64,000 nt of DNA from Pseudomarimonas arenosa (GTDB lineage Bacteria > Pseudomonadota > Gammaproteobacteria > Xanthomonadales > Xanthomonadaceae). Location of the stretch: positions 1 through 64,000 of the forward strand of contig NZ_JACYTR010000006.1 of assembly GCF_014841215.1 (NCBI RefSeq), given 5' to 3'. Below the pieces are notes generated by a model. It had not been told where the DNA came from and searched no databases. It saw only the letters and a list, made by a program, of their open reading frames with translations. Both the position numbers and the translations under genes were made by a program. Shown here in pieces: positions 43,681-53,004 of this stretch (positions are counted from its first letter, which is position 1; every line of letters starts with the position of its first letter).

Positions 43681-44905
43681 ATGGACCGGAGGTCACTACA
43701 GCCTCTATCGCGCGCTGCTGGGCGGTTACCTGGTCGTCCACTTCGCCATGCTGCTGCCATTTGCCGCTGAGGTGTTCGCCACGGGCGGCACGGTTGCACA
43801 CGGCCGACTTAGCCCATTGTTTGGTGTGCTGCCGAATCCGCTGATGCTCGCAGATGGCCCTTGGGCAGTGACAGCCTGGGTTGCGCTCGGTGCGCTATGT
43901 GGAGCTGCGCTTGCTGTCGGCTGGAGCGATCGCGTGGCTGCGTTGCTGGTGGTGTTGATTCTCGGTTGGTTGTTCCAGCGCAACCCGCTGATAGCCAATC
44001 CTAGTCTGCCGCTGCTCGGCTGGTTACTGGTACTGCACCTGTTCGCGCCACCGCACCCGTACGGTTCACTGGCTGGGGCAATTCACGGAACTCAACCCAG
44101 CTGGCGCCTTCCCGCGCATCTCTTCCTCGCGGTCTGGGTGATCCTCGCCCTGAGCTATAGCCACAGCGGCTGGACCAAACTGGCGAGCCCGAGCTGGGTC
44201 GAGGGCCACACCATCCGGCTGGTGCTGGAAAACCCGCTCGCACGCGATCACTTCTTGCGCGAATGGGCGCTGTCCACGCCGCCGATCGTGCTGCAATTGC
44301 TGACCTGGCTGGTGCTGTGGCTGGAGTTGCTGTTCGCCCCACTGGCCTTGGTCCAGCGCCTGCGACCATGGGTCTGGCTGAGCATGCTGCTCGCCCAGTG
44401 CGGCTTTTTGCTGTTTCTCAACTTCGCCGACCTGACCTTCCCCATGCTGCTGGTGCATCTGCTCACCTTTGATCCGGCGTGGTTGTCGAAGTACGAGCAA
44501 AGGGCACCAGCAACGGTGTTGTTCGACGGCCACTGTGCCTTCTGCCATGCCACGGTTCGTATAGCAATTCACGAGGATGCCGAACAGCGCCTGTGCTTCG
44601 CCCCGCTCAGCGGCGAAACCGCTGCTTCGCTGAGCGACACAGCCATGCCTTTCGATGGTGACGACAGCATCGTGGTCGTGGACCAAGCCGGCCGGCGCGA
44701 GACAAAATCACGCGCCGTCGCCGCTGTACTGGAACGTTTGGGTGGCCTTTGGCTGCCTCTGGCCTGGCTCCTGCGCCTCTTGCCGCGCGGTTTGGCCGAC
44801 TATGGATACGATCTCCTCGGACGCTGGCGCTATCTTCTCGCCGGACGCATCGAATCTGCCGCATGTCGAGTCGTGGCTGGATCGGCGCATCGATTGCTTC
44901 CCTGA
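43670..44905 (+). CDS. HTTM-like membrane protein fused to a DCC1 thiol-disulfide domain
   Basis: The 411-residue product (GTG start, GGAGG 6 nt upstream) has an N-terminal multi-span membrane region (about 10-270). This region resembles the HTTM domain related to vitamin K-dependent gamma-carboxylases, with WLFQRNPLIANPSLPLLGWLLVLHL and SHSGWTKLASPSW. Then comes a DCC1/DUF393 domain starting VLFDGHCAFCHATVRI near 282, with the redox CxxC. The reaction is unknown; gamma-carboxylase-like proteins couple redox chemistry to membrane substrates, so a thiol-driven membrane reaction is conceivable (inference). Confidence 0.78.
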   Translation: MTTRWTGGHYSLYRALLGGYLVVHFAMLLPFAAEVFATGGTVAHGRLSPLFGVLPNPLMLADGPWAVTAWVALGALCGAALAVGWSDRVAALLVVLILGWLFQRNPLIANPSLPLLGWLLVLHLFAPPHPYGSLAGAIHGTQPSWRLPAHLFLAVWVILALSYSHSGWTKLASPSWVEGHTIRLVLENPLARDHFLREWALSTPPIVLQLLTWLVLWLELLFAPLALVQRLRPWVWLSMLLAQCGFLLFLNFADLTFPMLLVHLLTFDPAWLSKYEQRAPATVLFDGHCAFCHATVRIAIHEDAEQRLCFAPLSGETAASLSDTAMPFDGDDSIVVVDQAGRRETKSRAVAAVLERLGGLWLPLAWLLRLLPRGLADYGYDLLGRWRYLLAGRIESAACRVVAGSAHRLLP

Positions 44906-44947
44906 GTGCCTATGATGTGCCTGCTGTAGCGGGTCGTGCTCGCTCAG

Positions 44948-45649
44948 TTATTGATTCGGCGGGTCAAGACATACTCCCGCCGGAGCCATCGCCGACGCCA
45001 GCGCGCCCTGGGCTTTGACCAGGCACTCCACGCCAACTCCACCTGCCTGTGCAAGCAACGGCAGGCTGGCAAGCAGGGCTGATCTCTGGGCAGGATCGAG
45101 TGGAACGTCTTGATCAGAATGCGCAAGCCTTGTCAGCAGAAGCTCGGCTATATCACCGCCGCGCAGCAGGTCCGGCGTCAGTGCCCAGCGAACAAAGGAG
45201 GGCAGGTAATACTGCAGGCCCGGGCCATTGATGAAACTCAAGGGTGACCAGCCGGATGTCCCCAGGTCGGTGCGAGCGAGATTGGCTCTTGTGCTTCGAT
45301 CCAGGGTCGCGTGGTGTTCGCGGCATTCATCGCAGCAGTCGATGTCGGTGAAGTGCTCGGGACGTGGGCAGTGGGCAAACGCCTGGTCGATGGCGGTGAG
45401 AACGCGCTGTTGGTGGGCATCGAAGCGCCAGGAACGACAGCAGGAAACCAGGTGCTCGGCAGTGGTTCGGGCATCGTCCTCGTCGATGCCAAGGCACATG
45501 CGCAGCAGGCCGATGGCACACCAGATCGAGTCGTGCTCGGCCAGTGCCTTAACCAGCAGTTGCCACTCCTGTTCGGAAAGTTCACTGAGGTCGTAGGCCA
45601 CAGTGTCGCAGTACTGGCAGGGGGTAGGTGTGCCCATGGCGAACAGCAT
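44948..45649 (-). CDS. Unknown cysteine-containing protein
   Basis: The 233-residue protein has CxxC near the start (PCQYCDT, about 11-14) and a second cysteine cluster (DIDCCDECREHHATLD, near 104-111) that could bind zinc. The middle includes LGTSGWSPLSFINGPGLQYYLPSFVRWAL, a pattern I have seen in small uncharacterised bacterial families, but I cannot name one with confidence. The ATG at 45649 has GGGA upstream; ATG 45637 is an alternative. It converges with the HTTM-DCC1 gene and is divergent from the metX riboswitch. Confidence 0.72.
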   Translation of the reverse strand: MLFAMGTPTPCQYCDTVAYDLSELSEQEWQLLVKALAEHDSIWCAIGLLRMCLGIDEDDARTTAEHLVSCCRSWRFDAHQQRVLTAIDQAFAHCPRPEHFTDIDCCDECREHHATLDRSTRANLARTDLGTSGWSPLSFINGPGLQYYLPSFVRWALTPDLLRGGDIAELLLTRLAHSDQDVPLDPAQRSALLASLPLLAQAGGVGVECLVKAQGALASAMAPAGVCLDPPNQ

Positions 45650-45740
45650 TCGGTCCCGACGTTGGCTCCGCGTATTCTCGGCGACGCCGAGCTTTGAACC
45701 AAGGCACTACCGGACTCTTCGAGGTTGCCAATGAAACAAT

Positions 45741-45792
45741 ATCGCTTCATCCGCATAAAGCGATTGACACAGGCAGATTCACTGGTTAATCT
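45741..45792 (+). promoter_or_regulatory. Promoter of metX-metB with overlapping dyad
   Basis: A perfect -35 TTGACA lies at 45764-45769, followed by an AT-rich -10 region (GTTAATCT, 45785-45792). A perfect 7-bp dyad ATCGCTT (45741-45747) / AAGCGAT (45758-45764) abuts and overlaps the -35 by one base, as an operator would. The predicted start of transcription is close to the 5' end of the riboswitch. Confidence 0.55.
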
Positions 45793-45796
45793 GCGG

Positions 45797-45917
45797 CCAT
45801 CCATCAAGACCGGCTGAGGGACAGGCCCGAAGACGCCGGGGCAACCCGTCATTGCGCAAGCAGTGCCGACGGTGCCAATTCCTGCGGGGGTCGTGCGACC
45901 TACCGGAAGATGGTTGG
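45797..45917 (+). ncRNA. SAM-I (S box) riboswitch
   Basis: The leader before metX carries the SAM-I core in order: ATCAAGA, then GGCTGAGGGACAGGCCC, GACGCCGGGGCAACC, then GGTGCCAATTCCTGC, and a closing GGAAGATGG. P1 pairs 45797-45805 with 45909-45917 with one mismatch. SAM binding is expected to lower expression of the downstream methionine genes. I see no T-run terminator after it, so control is probably at translation initiation of metX, 83 nt downstream. Confidence 0.9.
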
Positions 45918-45999
45918 AGTCATCGCCCCTCGGGTGGTGCCGCTCAACGTCCCGGTCTCCGCGGAATGCTTGCTGGCAACCCGCTTCGAGGACCGAACG

Positions 46000-47013
46000 A
46001 TGAGCCTGACCGACTGCAGCACCGCCACCGCCGAACTGGACTCTGACTGTCGCAGCGCGACCGCGCTGCCGATCGCACAGCGTTTCATCCTCGCCATCGA
46101 TCTGCCGATGCGCCATGCCGGCCAGCGACGGGTCTTTCTGCGTGTCGAGGTGGTGGGGTCTCCGCAGTCGCCGGCGGTATGGGTGGCCGGCGGCATTTCC
46201 GCCGGACAGCACGTGCTGCGCAATGCGCTGGATGTCAGCGAGGGCTGGTGGCAATCACTGGCTGATCAGCGCGGGGCGCTTGATCCTGGCCGCTATCGGC
46301 TGTTGGCCTGTGACTGGGTTGGCGCCGAGGGTGATATCGATGCGCCGATCGATACCGCCGACCAGGCCGACGCCATCGCGCTGGCCCTGGATGCGCTGGG
46401 AATCGCCCGACTGCATGCCTTTGTCGGCGCCTCGTACGGCGGCATGGTGGGGCTGCAGTTCGCTGCTCGTCACGCCGCGCGCCTCAAGCGGTTGGTGGTG
46501 TTAAGTGCGGCCGATCGGCCGAATCCGTTTGCCAGTGCCTTTCGTGCCCTGCAGCGACAGGTGGTGGCACTCGGTCAGCTGCAATGCGCCGATGAGTTGG
46601 GATTGGCGCTGGCACGTCAGCTGGCGATGCTGAGTTATCGCACGCCGGAGGAATTCGCCGAACGCTTTGCCGGGCCGGTGGCGCTTGAACATGGCCGCGC
46701 TCGCTGCAGCGCCGAAGAGTACCTGCAGGTCTGCGGACAACGTTATGTGCAGCGCTGGAACAGTACGGCGTTTCTGCGGCTGTCTGAGTCGATCGACCTG
46801 CATCAGATCAACCCCGGCGACGTCGCAGTGCCGACCACGCTGTTTGCGGTGGAACAGGATTGGCTTGCACCGGCCGAACAGATTTGCGCCCTGCGTGACG
46901 CGCTGCCAAACGCGGCCGGCTGTGAGGTGATTGCTTCCAAGTACGGCCACGATGCCTTCCTGAAAGAGCCGGCGCGGGTTGACGCCGTGTTGACACGCGC
47001 CTTTGAGAGCTGA
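46000..47013 (+). CDS. metX: Homoserine O-acyltransferase, MetX family (likely O-succinyltransferase)
   Basis: MetX activates homoserine for methionine synthesis. The 337-residue alpha/beta-hydrolase-fold protein has the nucleophile elbow VGASYGGMVGLQ (Ser145), a late aspartate in AVEQDWLAP and a terminal histidine in SKYGHDAFLKEP. In Lysobacterales, MetX-family enzymes of this kind have been shown or predicted to use succinyl-CoA, but the acyl donor cannot be fixed here. A SAM-I riboswitch precedes it and metB follows after 10 nt. Confidence 0.9.
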   Translation: MSLTDCSTATAELDSDCRSATALPIAQRFILAIDLPMRHAGQRRVFLRVEVVGSPQSPAVWVAGGISAGQHVLRNALDVSEGWWQSLADQRGALDPGRYRLLACDWVGAEGDIDAPIDTADQADAIALALDALGIARLHAFVGASYGGMVGLQFAARHAARLKRLVVLSAADRPNPFASAFRALQRQVVALGQLQCADELGLALARQLAMLSYRTPEEFAERFAGPVALEHGRARCSAEEYLQVCGQRYVQRWNSTAFLRLSESIDLHQINPGDVAVPTTLFAVEQDWLAPAEQICALRDALPNAAGCEVIASKYGHDAFLKEPARVDAVLTRAFES

Positions 47014-47023
47014 GGAGACCACC

Positions 47024-48220
47024 ATGAGCGAATTCCTGCCTGCCACCCGCGCCGTGCGCGCTTCGATCGATTGCGACACCGCGTTTGGTGCGGTGGTGCC
47101 GCCCCTGGTGTTGTCGACCAACTTCAGCTTTGCCGGTTTCGGCCAAAAGCGTGCCTACGACTACACACGCTCGGGAAACCCCACACGTGATCAATTGGCC
47201 GATGCATTGGCAGGCCTGGAAGGCGGCGCCGGGGCGGTGGTGACCAGCAGTGGCATGTCAGCCATCACCCTGGTGCTGAACTTGCTGAAGCCGGGGGAAC
47301 GGTTGGTGGTGCCGCACGACTGTTACGGCGGCAGTTGGCGACTGTTCGATGCGCTGGCGCGCAAGGGCCACTTTGAACTGGTGGTGGCCAATCTGAGTGA
47401 TCCGCTGGAGGTGGCCAAGGCGCTGGATAAGCCGACCCGTCTGGTGTGGATAGAAACGCCGAGCAATCCGCTGCTGCGCATCACTGACTTCAAGGCGGTG
47501 ATTGATGCAGCACATCAGGCAGGCGCGCTGGCCCTGGTCGACAACACGTTTCTCAGTCCGGCGCTGCAGACGCCCATCGCGTTTGGCGCAGATCTGGTGC
47601 TGCATTCCACCACCAAGTACATCAATGGCCATAGCGACGTGGTCGGTGGCGCCGTGGTGGCGCGTGAGTCCGCCCTTCATGAACAACTGGTTTGGTGGGC
47701 CAATGCGCTGGGTCTGACTGGCAGCCCGTTTGACTCCTTCCTGACTCTGCGCGGCCTGCGCACCCTGGAAGCACGTCTGCGCGTGCACCAGGAGAACGCA
47801 CTGGCCATTGCCGAGTTTCTCGCCGCGCACCCCGCCGTGCGCCGTGTGTACTTCCCCGGCCTCACCTCGCATCCCGGGCACAGCCTGGCAGCGCGACAGC
47901 AAAAGGGCTTCGGCGCCATGCTGAGTTTTGAGCTGGTCGGCGGCGAAGCGCAGGTGCGTGCCTTTCTCGATGGACTACAGTGCTTCACCCTGGCCGAGTC
48001 GCTGGGCGGGGTGGAAAGTCTGGTCGCGCACCCGGCCAGCATGACCCATGCGGCGATGACGCCGGAGGTGCGCGCCAAGGCCGGTATCAGCGACGGTCTG
48101 CTGCGGCTATCCGTGGGTATCGAGGCCGGAGAGGATCTGCTGGCGGACTTAGCTGCCGGCTTGGCCCGTGCCGAGTCGGTGTCACGCAGCAGCGCCGGGT
48201 TGGCGTCGGTGGCAGCCTGA
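47024..48220 (+). CDS. metB: Cystathionine gamma-synthase / O-succinylhomoserine (thiol)-lyase
   Basis: This PLP enzyme joins the activated homoserine with cysteine (or sulfide) in methionine synthesis. The 398-residue protein shows the Cys/Met-metabolism signatures: YDYTRSGNPTRDQLADALAGLEGG, HDCYGGSWRL and LVLHSTTKYINGHSDVVGG (PLP-binding Lys198). It also has a long C-terminal domain with SLGGVESLVAHPASMTHA. The ATG has TGAGGAG upstream. It shares the SAM-I leader with metX. Confidence 0.93.
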   Translation: MSEFLPATRAVRASIDCDTAFGAVVPPLVLSTNFSFAGFGQKRAYDYTRSGNPTRDQLADALAGLEGGAGAVVTSSGMSAITLVLNLLKPGERLVVPHDCYGGSWRLFDALARKGHFELVVANLSDPLEVAKALDKPTRLVWIETPSNPLLRITDFKAVIDAAHQAGALALVDNTFLSPALQTPIAFGADLVLHSTTKYINGHSDVVGGAVVARESALHEQLVWWANALGLTGSPFDSFLTLRGLRTLEARLRVHQENALAIAEFLAAHPAVRRVYFPGLTSHPGHSLAARQQKGFGAMLSFELVGGEAQVRAFLDGLQCFTLAESLGGVESLVAHPASMTHAAMTPEVRAKAGISDGLLRLSVGIEAGEDLLADLAAGLARAESVSRSSAGLASVAA

Positions 48221-48305
48221 CAGCCCGCTGAAAACGCTGGGTGGTTGAATCTGTTCGGAACGAAGGATTCGGCCCCGGTAACCTTCTGTCACTTCGCTGC
48301 ATCTG

Positions 48306-48333
48306 ATCAGGACTGCTAATCTCAGGTCCTGAT
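48306..48333 (+). promoter_or_regulatory. Inverted repeat reaching the start codon of the TPR gene
   Basis: ATCAGGAC (48306-48313) pairs perfectly with GTCCTGAT (48326-48333). The right arm covers the presumed ribosome binding region and the first two bases of the ATG at 48332. If transcribed, the hairpin would hide the start site. Confidence 0.4.
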
Positions 48334-50461
48334 GAATACCGCCAGCCAACCGTCAGTCTGGTCCAGCGCCTGGCGCGAACTGCGCCGGCGCAAGGTCGTG
48401 CGTGCCGGCGCTACCTATGCCTTGATTGCCTGGGTGATCCTGCAATTGGGCGAGATCACCTTCGAGCCGCTGGGACTGCCACCGCGGGCGCTGACCTGGA
48501 CCATCCTGGCAGCGATTCTCGGGTTTCCCATTGTCCTGGTGTTGGCCTGGTTCTTTGACCTTGGACCACGGGGCATCACGCTCGATCGCTCGCCAGCGGC
48601 TCGGGCGGGGGCCTGGCTGGCGGTGGTCCTGGTGCTGTTGACCACGACCGGGGTCGGTGTGTGGCTGGTGCAGTTGTACTCCGAAGAGGCTCCCGACACC
48701 GAGCTTGCCTCCGCGGCCGCCAGCAACAGTATCGCCGTACTGCCGTTTGCCGATATGAGTGCCAGTCGCGACCAGAGTTTTCTCGGCGACGGCATTGCCG
48801 AAGAGCTGCTCGACCGCTTGGCGCGTGACTCCCGCCTGCAGGTGGCCGCGCGCACCTCATCATTTGCTCTGCGCGAGCATGTCGGTGACATCAAGCTGCT
48901 GGCGCAAAAGCTGGCCGTGCGTTGGATCGTCGAGGGCTCGGTGCGCAAGGCTGGCAATCGGATTCGCGTTACCGCGCAGTTGATCGATGCCAGCACCGGC
49001 TATCACGCCTGGTCGGAAACCTATGAGCGCGACGATAGCGACTTGTTCGCCCTGCAGGACGACGTTACCGAGGCCATCGCCGGCCAGTTGGGGCAGCGTC
49101 TGCAACTCGGCGAGCAGAGCGTCGCCAGTGCTGGCCACGGAGGTACTGAATCGGCCGAGGCCCATCAGGCCTTTCTTGCCGGTCGGCAGGCCTGGCGCCT
49201 GCGTACGCCGCAGAGCCTGGCCAAGGCTGAGCGGTTGTTTTCCGAAGCGGTGAAGCTGGATGCTAATTTCGCCCGCGCCTGGGCAGGCCTTGCGGATACC
49301 TTTCTGCTGCAGGCCGACTACAGCAATCGGTCGATTCGCGAGGCCATTCAGCTGGCCGAGCCGGCGGCCGTGCGGGCGGTGACCTTGGCACCCGGTCTGG
49401 GTGAGGCCTGGGCGTCGCTTGGCTTGCTGAGGATGAGCGCGGGCCAGCTGGAGCCAGCCGAGCGTAGTCTGCGCGAGGCGGTGCGGCTCGACCCCCGCTA
49501 CGAGATGGCACCGATGTGGCTGGCCTCGGTGCTGGGTCGGCGTGGTCAGCTGGAACGCCAGGCTGAGGTGCTGCAGCAGGCCTTGCAGCTGAATCCCTTG
49601 GAGCCGGTGATCAATATCAATCTGGCCCAGGCGCTGCAGCGACTCGGCCGCTTCGATCAGGCTGAGCAGCAGTTGCAGCGTCTGCTGGCAGTGACCCCGG
49701 ATGAGCCATCAATCCTGCGCACCCTGGCCCAGCTGCAGCGGCAGCGCGGGGAGTTGGCCCAGGCCCTTGCAGGCGCGCGCCGTGCCTATCAGCTGGACCA
49801 CCATTCCCCCACCAGTGGCGAGGAGTTGGTGCATTGCCTGTTGCAGCTGGGTGCGTTTGATCGTGTGGATGAAGTGCTCCGCGAACTGGAGCCCAGCGGC
49901 GACGTCGTGTTGTTGTTACGCCAGCTGCGGGCCCTGTATTCTGAACAACCCACTTGGGTGCCGGCGTTGAAGGCGTGGATGCAGGGCATGTCGCCGGACG
50001 AGCTCAAGCTGCATCCGGGGCCGGTGTCGATTTCCTTGTGGGCTGCACACTTTGATGATCCGGACGCAGGCCTGGCAATGGCTGCTGCCATCCTGGATCA
50101 GGAGGATCGCTCGGCTGACGAGCTTGGTGTGCGCTCGCTGCGCGACGGCATTCTGCAGGCGCGTGGTGGCTTGACTGAACAACAAAGGCAGTTCTGGCGC
50201 GAGCAGGCGCAGTTGCCGCATGCGGCCGATGCCAGTGTCGACGGACGCTACTTACGGGCGGTGATGTTCGCGCTCGGCGGGCAATCCGAGCAGGCACTGG
50301 CCGAGCTGAGCGCAGTCATCGAACTCGGACTGGCCGATGCGCAGATGTTCCGTTTCGACCCCCGTCTCACGTCGTTGCGCGGAGATGCACGACTGGCCGC
50401 GATGCAGCAAGGTCTGGACCGGCGTCGTGTCGAGCAGCGCCGCCTGGCGGGGCTTGAGTGA
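48332..50461 (+). CDS. TolB-N / TPR membrane protein
   Basis: The 709-residue protein begins with a conserved juxtamembrane pattern (RRRKVVRAGATYALIAWVILQLGEITFEPLGLP) and three hydrophobic segments (about 25-125). A TolB-N/FlgO-like region follows (SIAVLPFADMSASRDQSFLGDGIAEELLDRLARDSRLQVAARTSSF), then a long TPR array. This architecture is shared with signalling proteins in which an adenylate cyclase or DNA-binding domain precedes TolB-N; here no effector domain is present. Function is unknown. Its stop overlaps the next gene. Confidence 0.85.
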   Translation: MNTASQPSVWSSAWRELRRRKVVRAGATYALIAWVILQLGEITFEPLGLPPRALTWTILAAILGFPIVLVLAWFFDLGPRGITLDRSPAARAGAWLAVVLVLLTTTGVGVWLVQLYSEEAPDTELASAAASNSIAVLPFADMSASRDQSFLGDGIAEELLDRLARDSRLQVAARTSSFALREHVGDIKLLAQKLAVRWIVEGSVRKAGNRIRVTAQLIDASTGYHAWSETYERDDSDLFALQDDVTEAIAGQLGQRLQLGEQSVASAGHGGTESAEAHQAFLAGRQAWRLRTPQSLAKAERLFSEAVKLDANFARAWAGLADTFLLQADYSNRSIREAIQLAEPAAVRAVTLAPGLGEAWASLGLLRMSAGQLEPAERSLREAVRLDPRYEMAPMWLASVLGRRGQLERQAEVLQQALQLNPLEPVININLAQALQRLGRFDQAEQQLQRLLAVTPDEPSILRTLAQLQRQRGELAQALAGARRAYQLDHHSPTSGEELVHCLLQLGAFDRVDEVLRELEPSGDVVLLLRQLRALYSEQPTWVPALKAWMQGMSPDELKLHPGPVSISLWAAHFDDPDAGLAMAAAILDQEDRSADELGVRSLRDGILQARGGLTEQQRQFWREQAQLPHAADASVDGRYLRAVMFALGGQSEQALAELSAVIELGLADAQMFRFDPRLTSLRGDARLAAMQQGLDRRRVEQRRLAGLE

Positions 50462-51186
50462 GCGCGGCGGGCGGCGGTGCTGAACGCAGTGCTGAACACA
50501 GCGGCCTGATGCTGCTCGGTGGCAGCGGATTGGTGGGTACGCATTTCCTGCAAGCGCTGTTGGCCAATTCGCGCGGCGTCAGCGACCTATGGTTGCCGCT
50601 ACGTCGCGCCATTGCTGCTCCATCACCGCCCTGCCATCGCTTGCCGATTGACCCCGATCAAGCGGCAAGCGCCCTTCGCGATGCGTCGCAGCCTGTCGAA
50701 CTGCGCTGGTTTGTCAGCTGCTTTGGCACAACCCGTCGCCAGGCCGGTTCGGCCGAAGCCTTTGTCGCCATCGATCGCGATCTGGTGCTGGCCTGGGCAA
50801 AGCGGGCGCGTGCCCTGGGCGCAACGCATGCGTTGTTGGTGTCTTCGATCGGTGCGGACGTCGGCGCCGCTAATCTTTACCTGCGCACCAAGGGCGAGCT
50901 GGAGCAGGCCTTGAGTGAGCTTGGCTTCAACCGTATTGATCTGTTAAGGCCAGGGCTGCTGATTGGTCGTCGCAACGGGCCGGCACGACCGGCCGAAGCC
51001 TTGGGCCAGTGGCTGGCGCCCCTGTTTGATCATGCTCTGCTCGGCGGCCTGCGCCGTTACCGCTCGATTTCCGCCGCGCAGGTCGCGGCAGCATTACTCG
51101 CCTTGCTCAACCAGGGCGAGCCGGGCGTGTTCGTTCATCTGCATGATCAGCTCGTTGAGCTGGCCCGCGCGTTCGAGCGCTGTTAG
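50458..51186 (+). CDS. NAD(P)-binding Rossmann-fold protein (atypical SDR)
   Basis: The 242-residue protein has the glycine-rich nucleotide motif [19 protein letters not shown] (about 17-35) and a central [46 protein letters not shown], as in the atypical short-chain dehydrogenases related to NAD-dependent epimerases and the Htatip2/YbjT group. The GTG start overlaps the preceding stop by 4 nt, so it is coupled to the TPR gene. No substrate is evident. Confidence 0.82.
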   Translation: MSAAGGGAERSAEHSGLMLLGGSGLVGTHFLQALLANSRGVSDLWLPLRRAIAAPSPPCHRLPIDPDQAASALRDASQPVELRWFVSCFGTTRRQAGSAEAFVAIDRDLVLAWAKRARALGATHALLVSSIGADVGAANLYLRTKGELEQALSELGFNRIDLLRPGLLIGRRNGPARPAEALGQWLAPLFDHALLGGLRRYRSISAAQVAAALLALLNQGEPGVFVHLHDQLVELARAFERC

Positions 51187-52565
51187 CACTCGATTACATT
51201 GACAGCCAGGCCGCCGCGTGAGGTCTCCTTGTATTTTTCCTGCATGTCGCGACCGGTGTCGCGCATGGTCTTGATCACCTTGTCGAGCGAAACCTTGTGC
51301 TTGCCGTCACCGCGCATGGCCATGCGTGAAGCATTGATCGCCTTGACCGCGCCCATGGCATTGCGCTCAATGCAGGGAATCTGCACCAGGCCACCGATCG
51401 GGTCGCAGGTCAGGCCGAGGTTGTGCTCCATGCCGATTTCGGCCGCGTTCTCGATCTGACTCGGACTGCCGCCGAGCGCTGCGGTGAGGCCGGCGGCGGC
51501 CATCGAGCAGGCCACACCAACTTCACCCTGACAGCCGACTTCGGCGCCGGAAATCGAGGCGTTCTCCTTGTATAGAATGCCGATCGCGCCAGCCGTGAGT
51601 AGAAAGTCAAACACACCGTTAAGGGTGGCATTGGGGCAGAACCGGTCGTAGTAATGCAGCACCGACGGAATAATGCCGGCTGCGCCATTGGTCGGCGCCG
51701 TGACCACCCGGCCACCGGCGGCGTTCTCTTCGTTCACCGCCAGCGCATACAGATTGACCCAATCGAGCACGGTCAGTGGGTCCTTCATCGCGGCTTCCGG
51801 GCGCTTTGAAAGTTCGGCCGCCAATGCCGGCGCGCGCCGCGCCACGTGCAGGCCGCCCGGCAGGCTGCCTTCACTGCGAATGCCGCGCGTCACGCAGGCC
51901 TGCATTACCTCCCAGATCTGCGCCAGGCCTTCATTGATCTGCTCGTCATTGCGCCAGCTGTGCTCATTCGCCCGCATCAGCTGGGCGATGCTGATATTGG
52001 CGTCGCGGCAGTGCTGCAGCAGGCTGTCGCCGGAGTGGAATGGATACTTAACATCAGTGGTGTCGGCGACGATGCGGTCTTCGGCAGCTTCGTCGTGATT
52101 GACCACGAAGCCACCGCCGACCGAGTAGTAGTCGCGGCTGGCCAACTGCTCGCCTTCTTCATCGAAGGCGAAGAAGCGCATGCCGTTGGAGTGGAACGGC
52201 AGCTTCTGCCGCTTGTTGAACACCAAGTCGCGCTTTTCGTCGAAACGGATCTCGTGCTCGCCGCCCAGACGAATGCGCTTGTCTGTGCGGATCCGGGTCA
52301 GGGTCTGCTCGATACCATCGGGATCGATGGTGTCCGGCTGTTCGCCTTCCAGGCCCAGTAGCACAGCTTTGTCGGTGCCGTGTCCGCGCCCGGTCAGGGC
52401 CAGTGAGCCAAACAGCTCACAGCGCACCCGGGCGCAGCGCTGCACCTGATGCTGATCGATCAGCCAGCGCTGGACGAATCTCGCCGCAGCGCGCATCGGA
52501 CCCACGGTATGCGAAGAGGAGGGGCCGATACCAATCTTGAACAGGTCGAACACGCTGACCGCCAT
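51183..52565 (-). CDS. sdaA: L-serine ammonia-lyase (serine dehydratase)
   Basis: This iron-sulfur enzyme deaminates L-serine to pyruvate. The 460-residue single-chain type has the N-terminal beta domain ([23 protein letters not shown]) and the alpha domain with [48 protein letters not shown] and the cysteine region [25 protein letters not shown] that binds the cluster. I chose ATG 52565 (MAVSVFDLF). It converges with the NAD(P)-binding gene with 4 nt of overlap between the two stop regions. Confidence 0.96.
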   Translation of the reverse strand: MAVSVFDLFKIGIGPSSSHTVGPMRAAARFVQRWLIDQHQVQRCARVRCELFGSLALTGRGHGTDKAVLLGLEGEQPDTIDPDGIEQTLTRIRTDKRIRLGGEHEIRFDEKRDLVFNKRQKLPFHSNGMRFFAFDEEGEQLASRDYYSVGGGFVVNHDEAAEDRIVADTTDVKYPFHSGDSLLQHCRDANISIAQLMRANEHSWRNDEQINEGLAQIWEVMQACVTRGIRSEGSLPGGLHVARRAPALAAELSKRPEAAMKDPLTVLDWVNLYALAVNEENAAGGRVVTAPTNGAAGIIPSVLHYYDRFCPNATLNGVFDFLLTAGAIGILYKENASISGAEVGCQGEVGVACSMAAAGLTAALGGSPSQIENAAEIGMEHNLGLTCDPIGGLVQIPCIERNAMGAVKAINASRMAMRGDGKHKVSLDKVIKTMRDTGRDMQEKYKETSRGGLAVNVIEC

Positions 52566-52702
52566 GAGCTGGGTTCCAAAGTCTGGGGAATAACCCAGCA
52601 TTCTCACCCATCGCCCTGCGCAATCAATCCCTACGCCGGCGTGCGGTGCGCCTCGGATTCATCGACAATGGCCTCGATGCAACCGTTACCAGCCGATCTT
52701 GA

Positions 52703-52936
52703 ATGCATTTGACCTTGTATCAGCGCGACGAATGTCATCTGTGCGACTTGGCCTGGGAGGTGCTGGCCGCGGCCGGTGTGGCGGATTTCGACAGCGTGTT
52801 CATTGACGGGGACAGCGCACTCGAACAGCGCTACGGCCTGCGGGTGCCGGTGCTGGCCTTGATCAGGGATGGCCTGACATCAGAGATTGACTGGCCGTTC
52901 AATGCGCAGCAGGTGCGGCACGCACTCGGCATCTGA
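52703..52936 (+). CDS. Glutaredoxin-like small protein (DUF836 type)
   Basis: The 77-residue protein has the thioredoxin-fold redox motif YQRDECHLC (Cys11, Cys14) and the cis-proline region GLRVPVLAL. Such small proteins are predicted thiol-disulfide oxidoreductases of the glutaredoxin family; specific partners are unknown. It is transcribed away from sdaA. Confidence 0.85.
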   Translation: MHLTLYQRDECHLCDLAWEVLAAAGVADFDSVFIDGDSALEQRYGLRVPVLALIRDGLTSEIDWPFNAQQVRHALGI

Positions 52937-53004
52937 GTGCATGGTTTGGAACTTGGCGGCTTGATGCGGTTGGCAGACGAGTGCCGGTTCGGCCTGCGGG
53001 CCGA

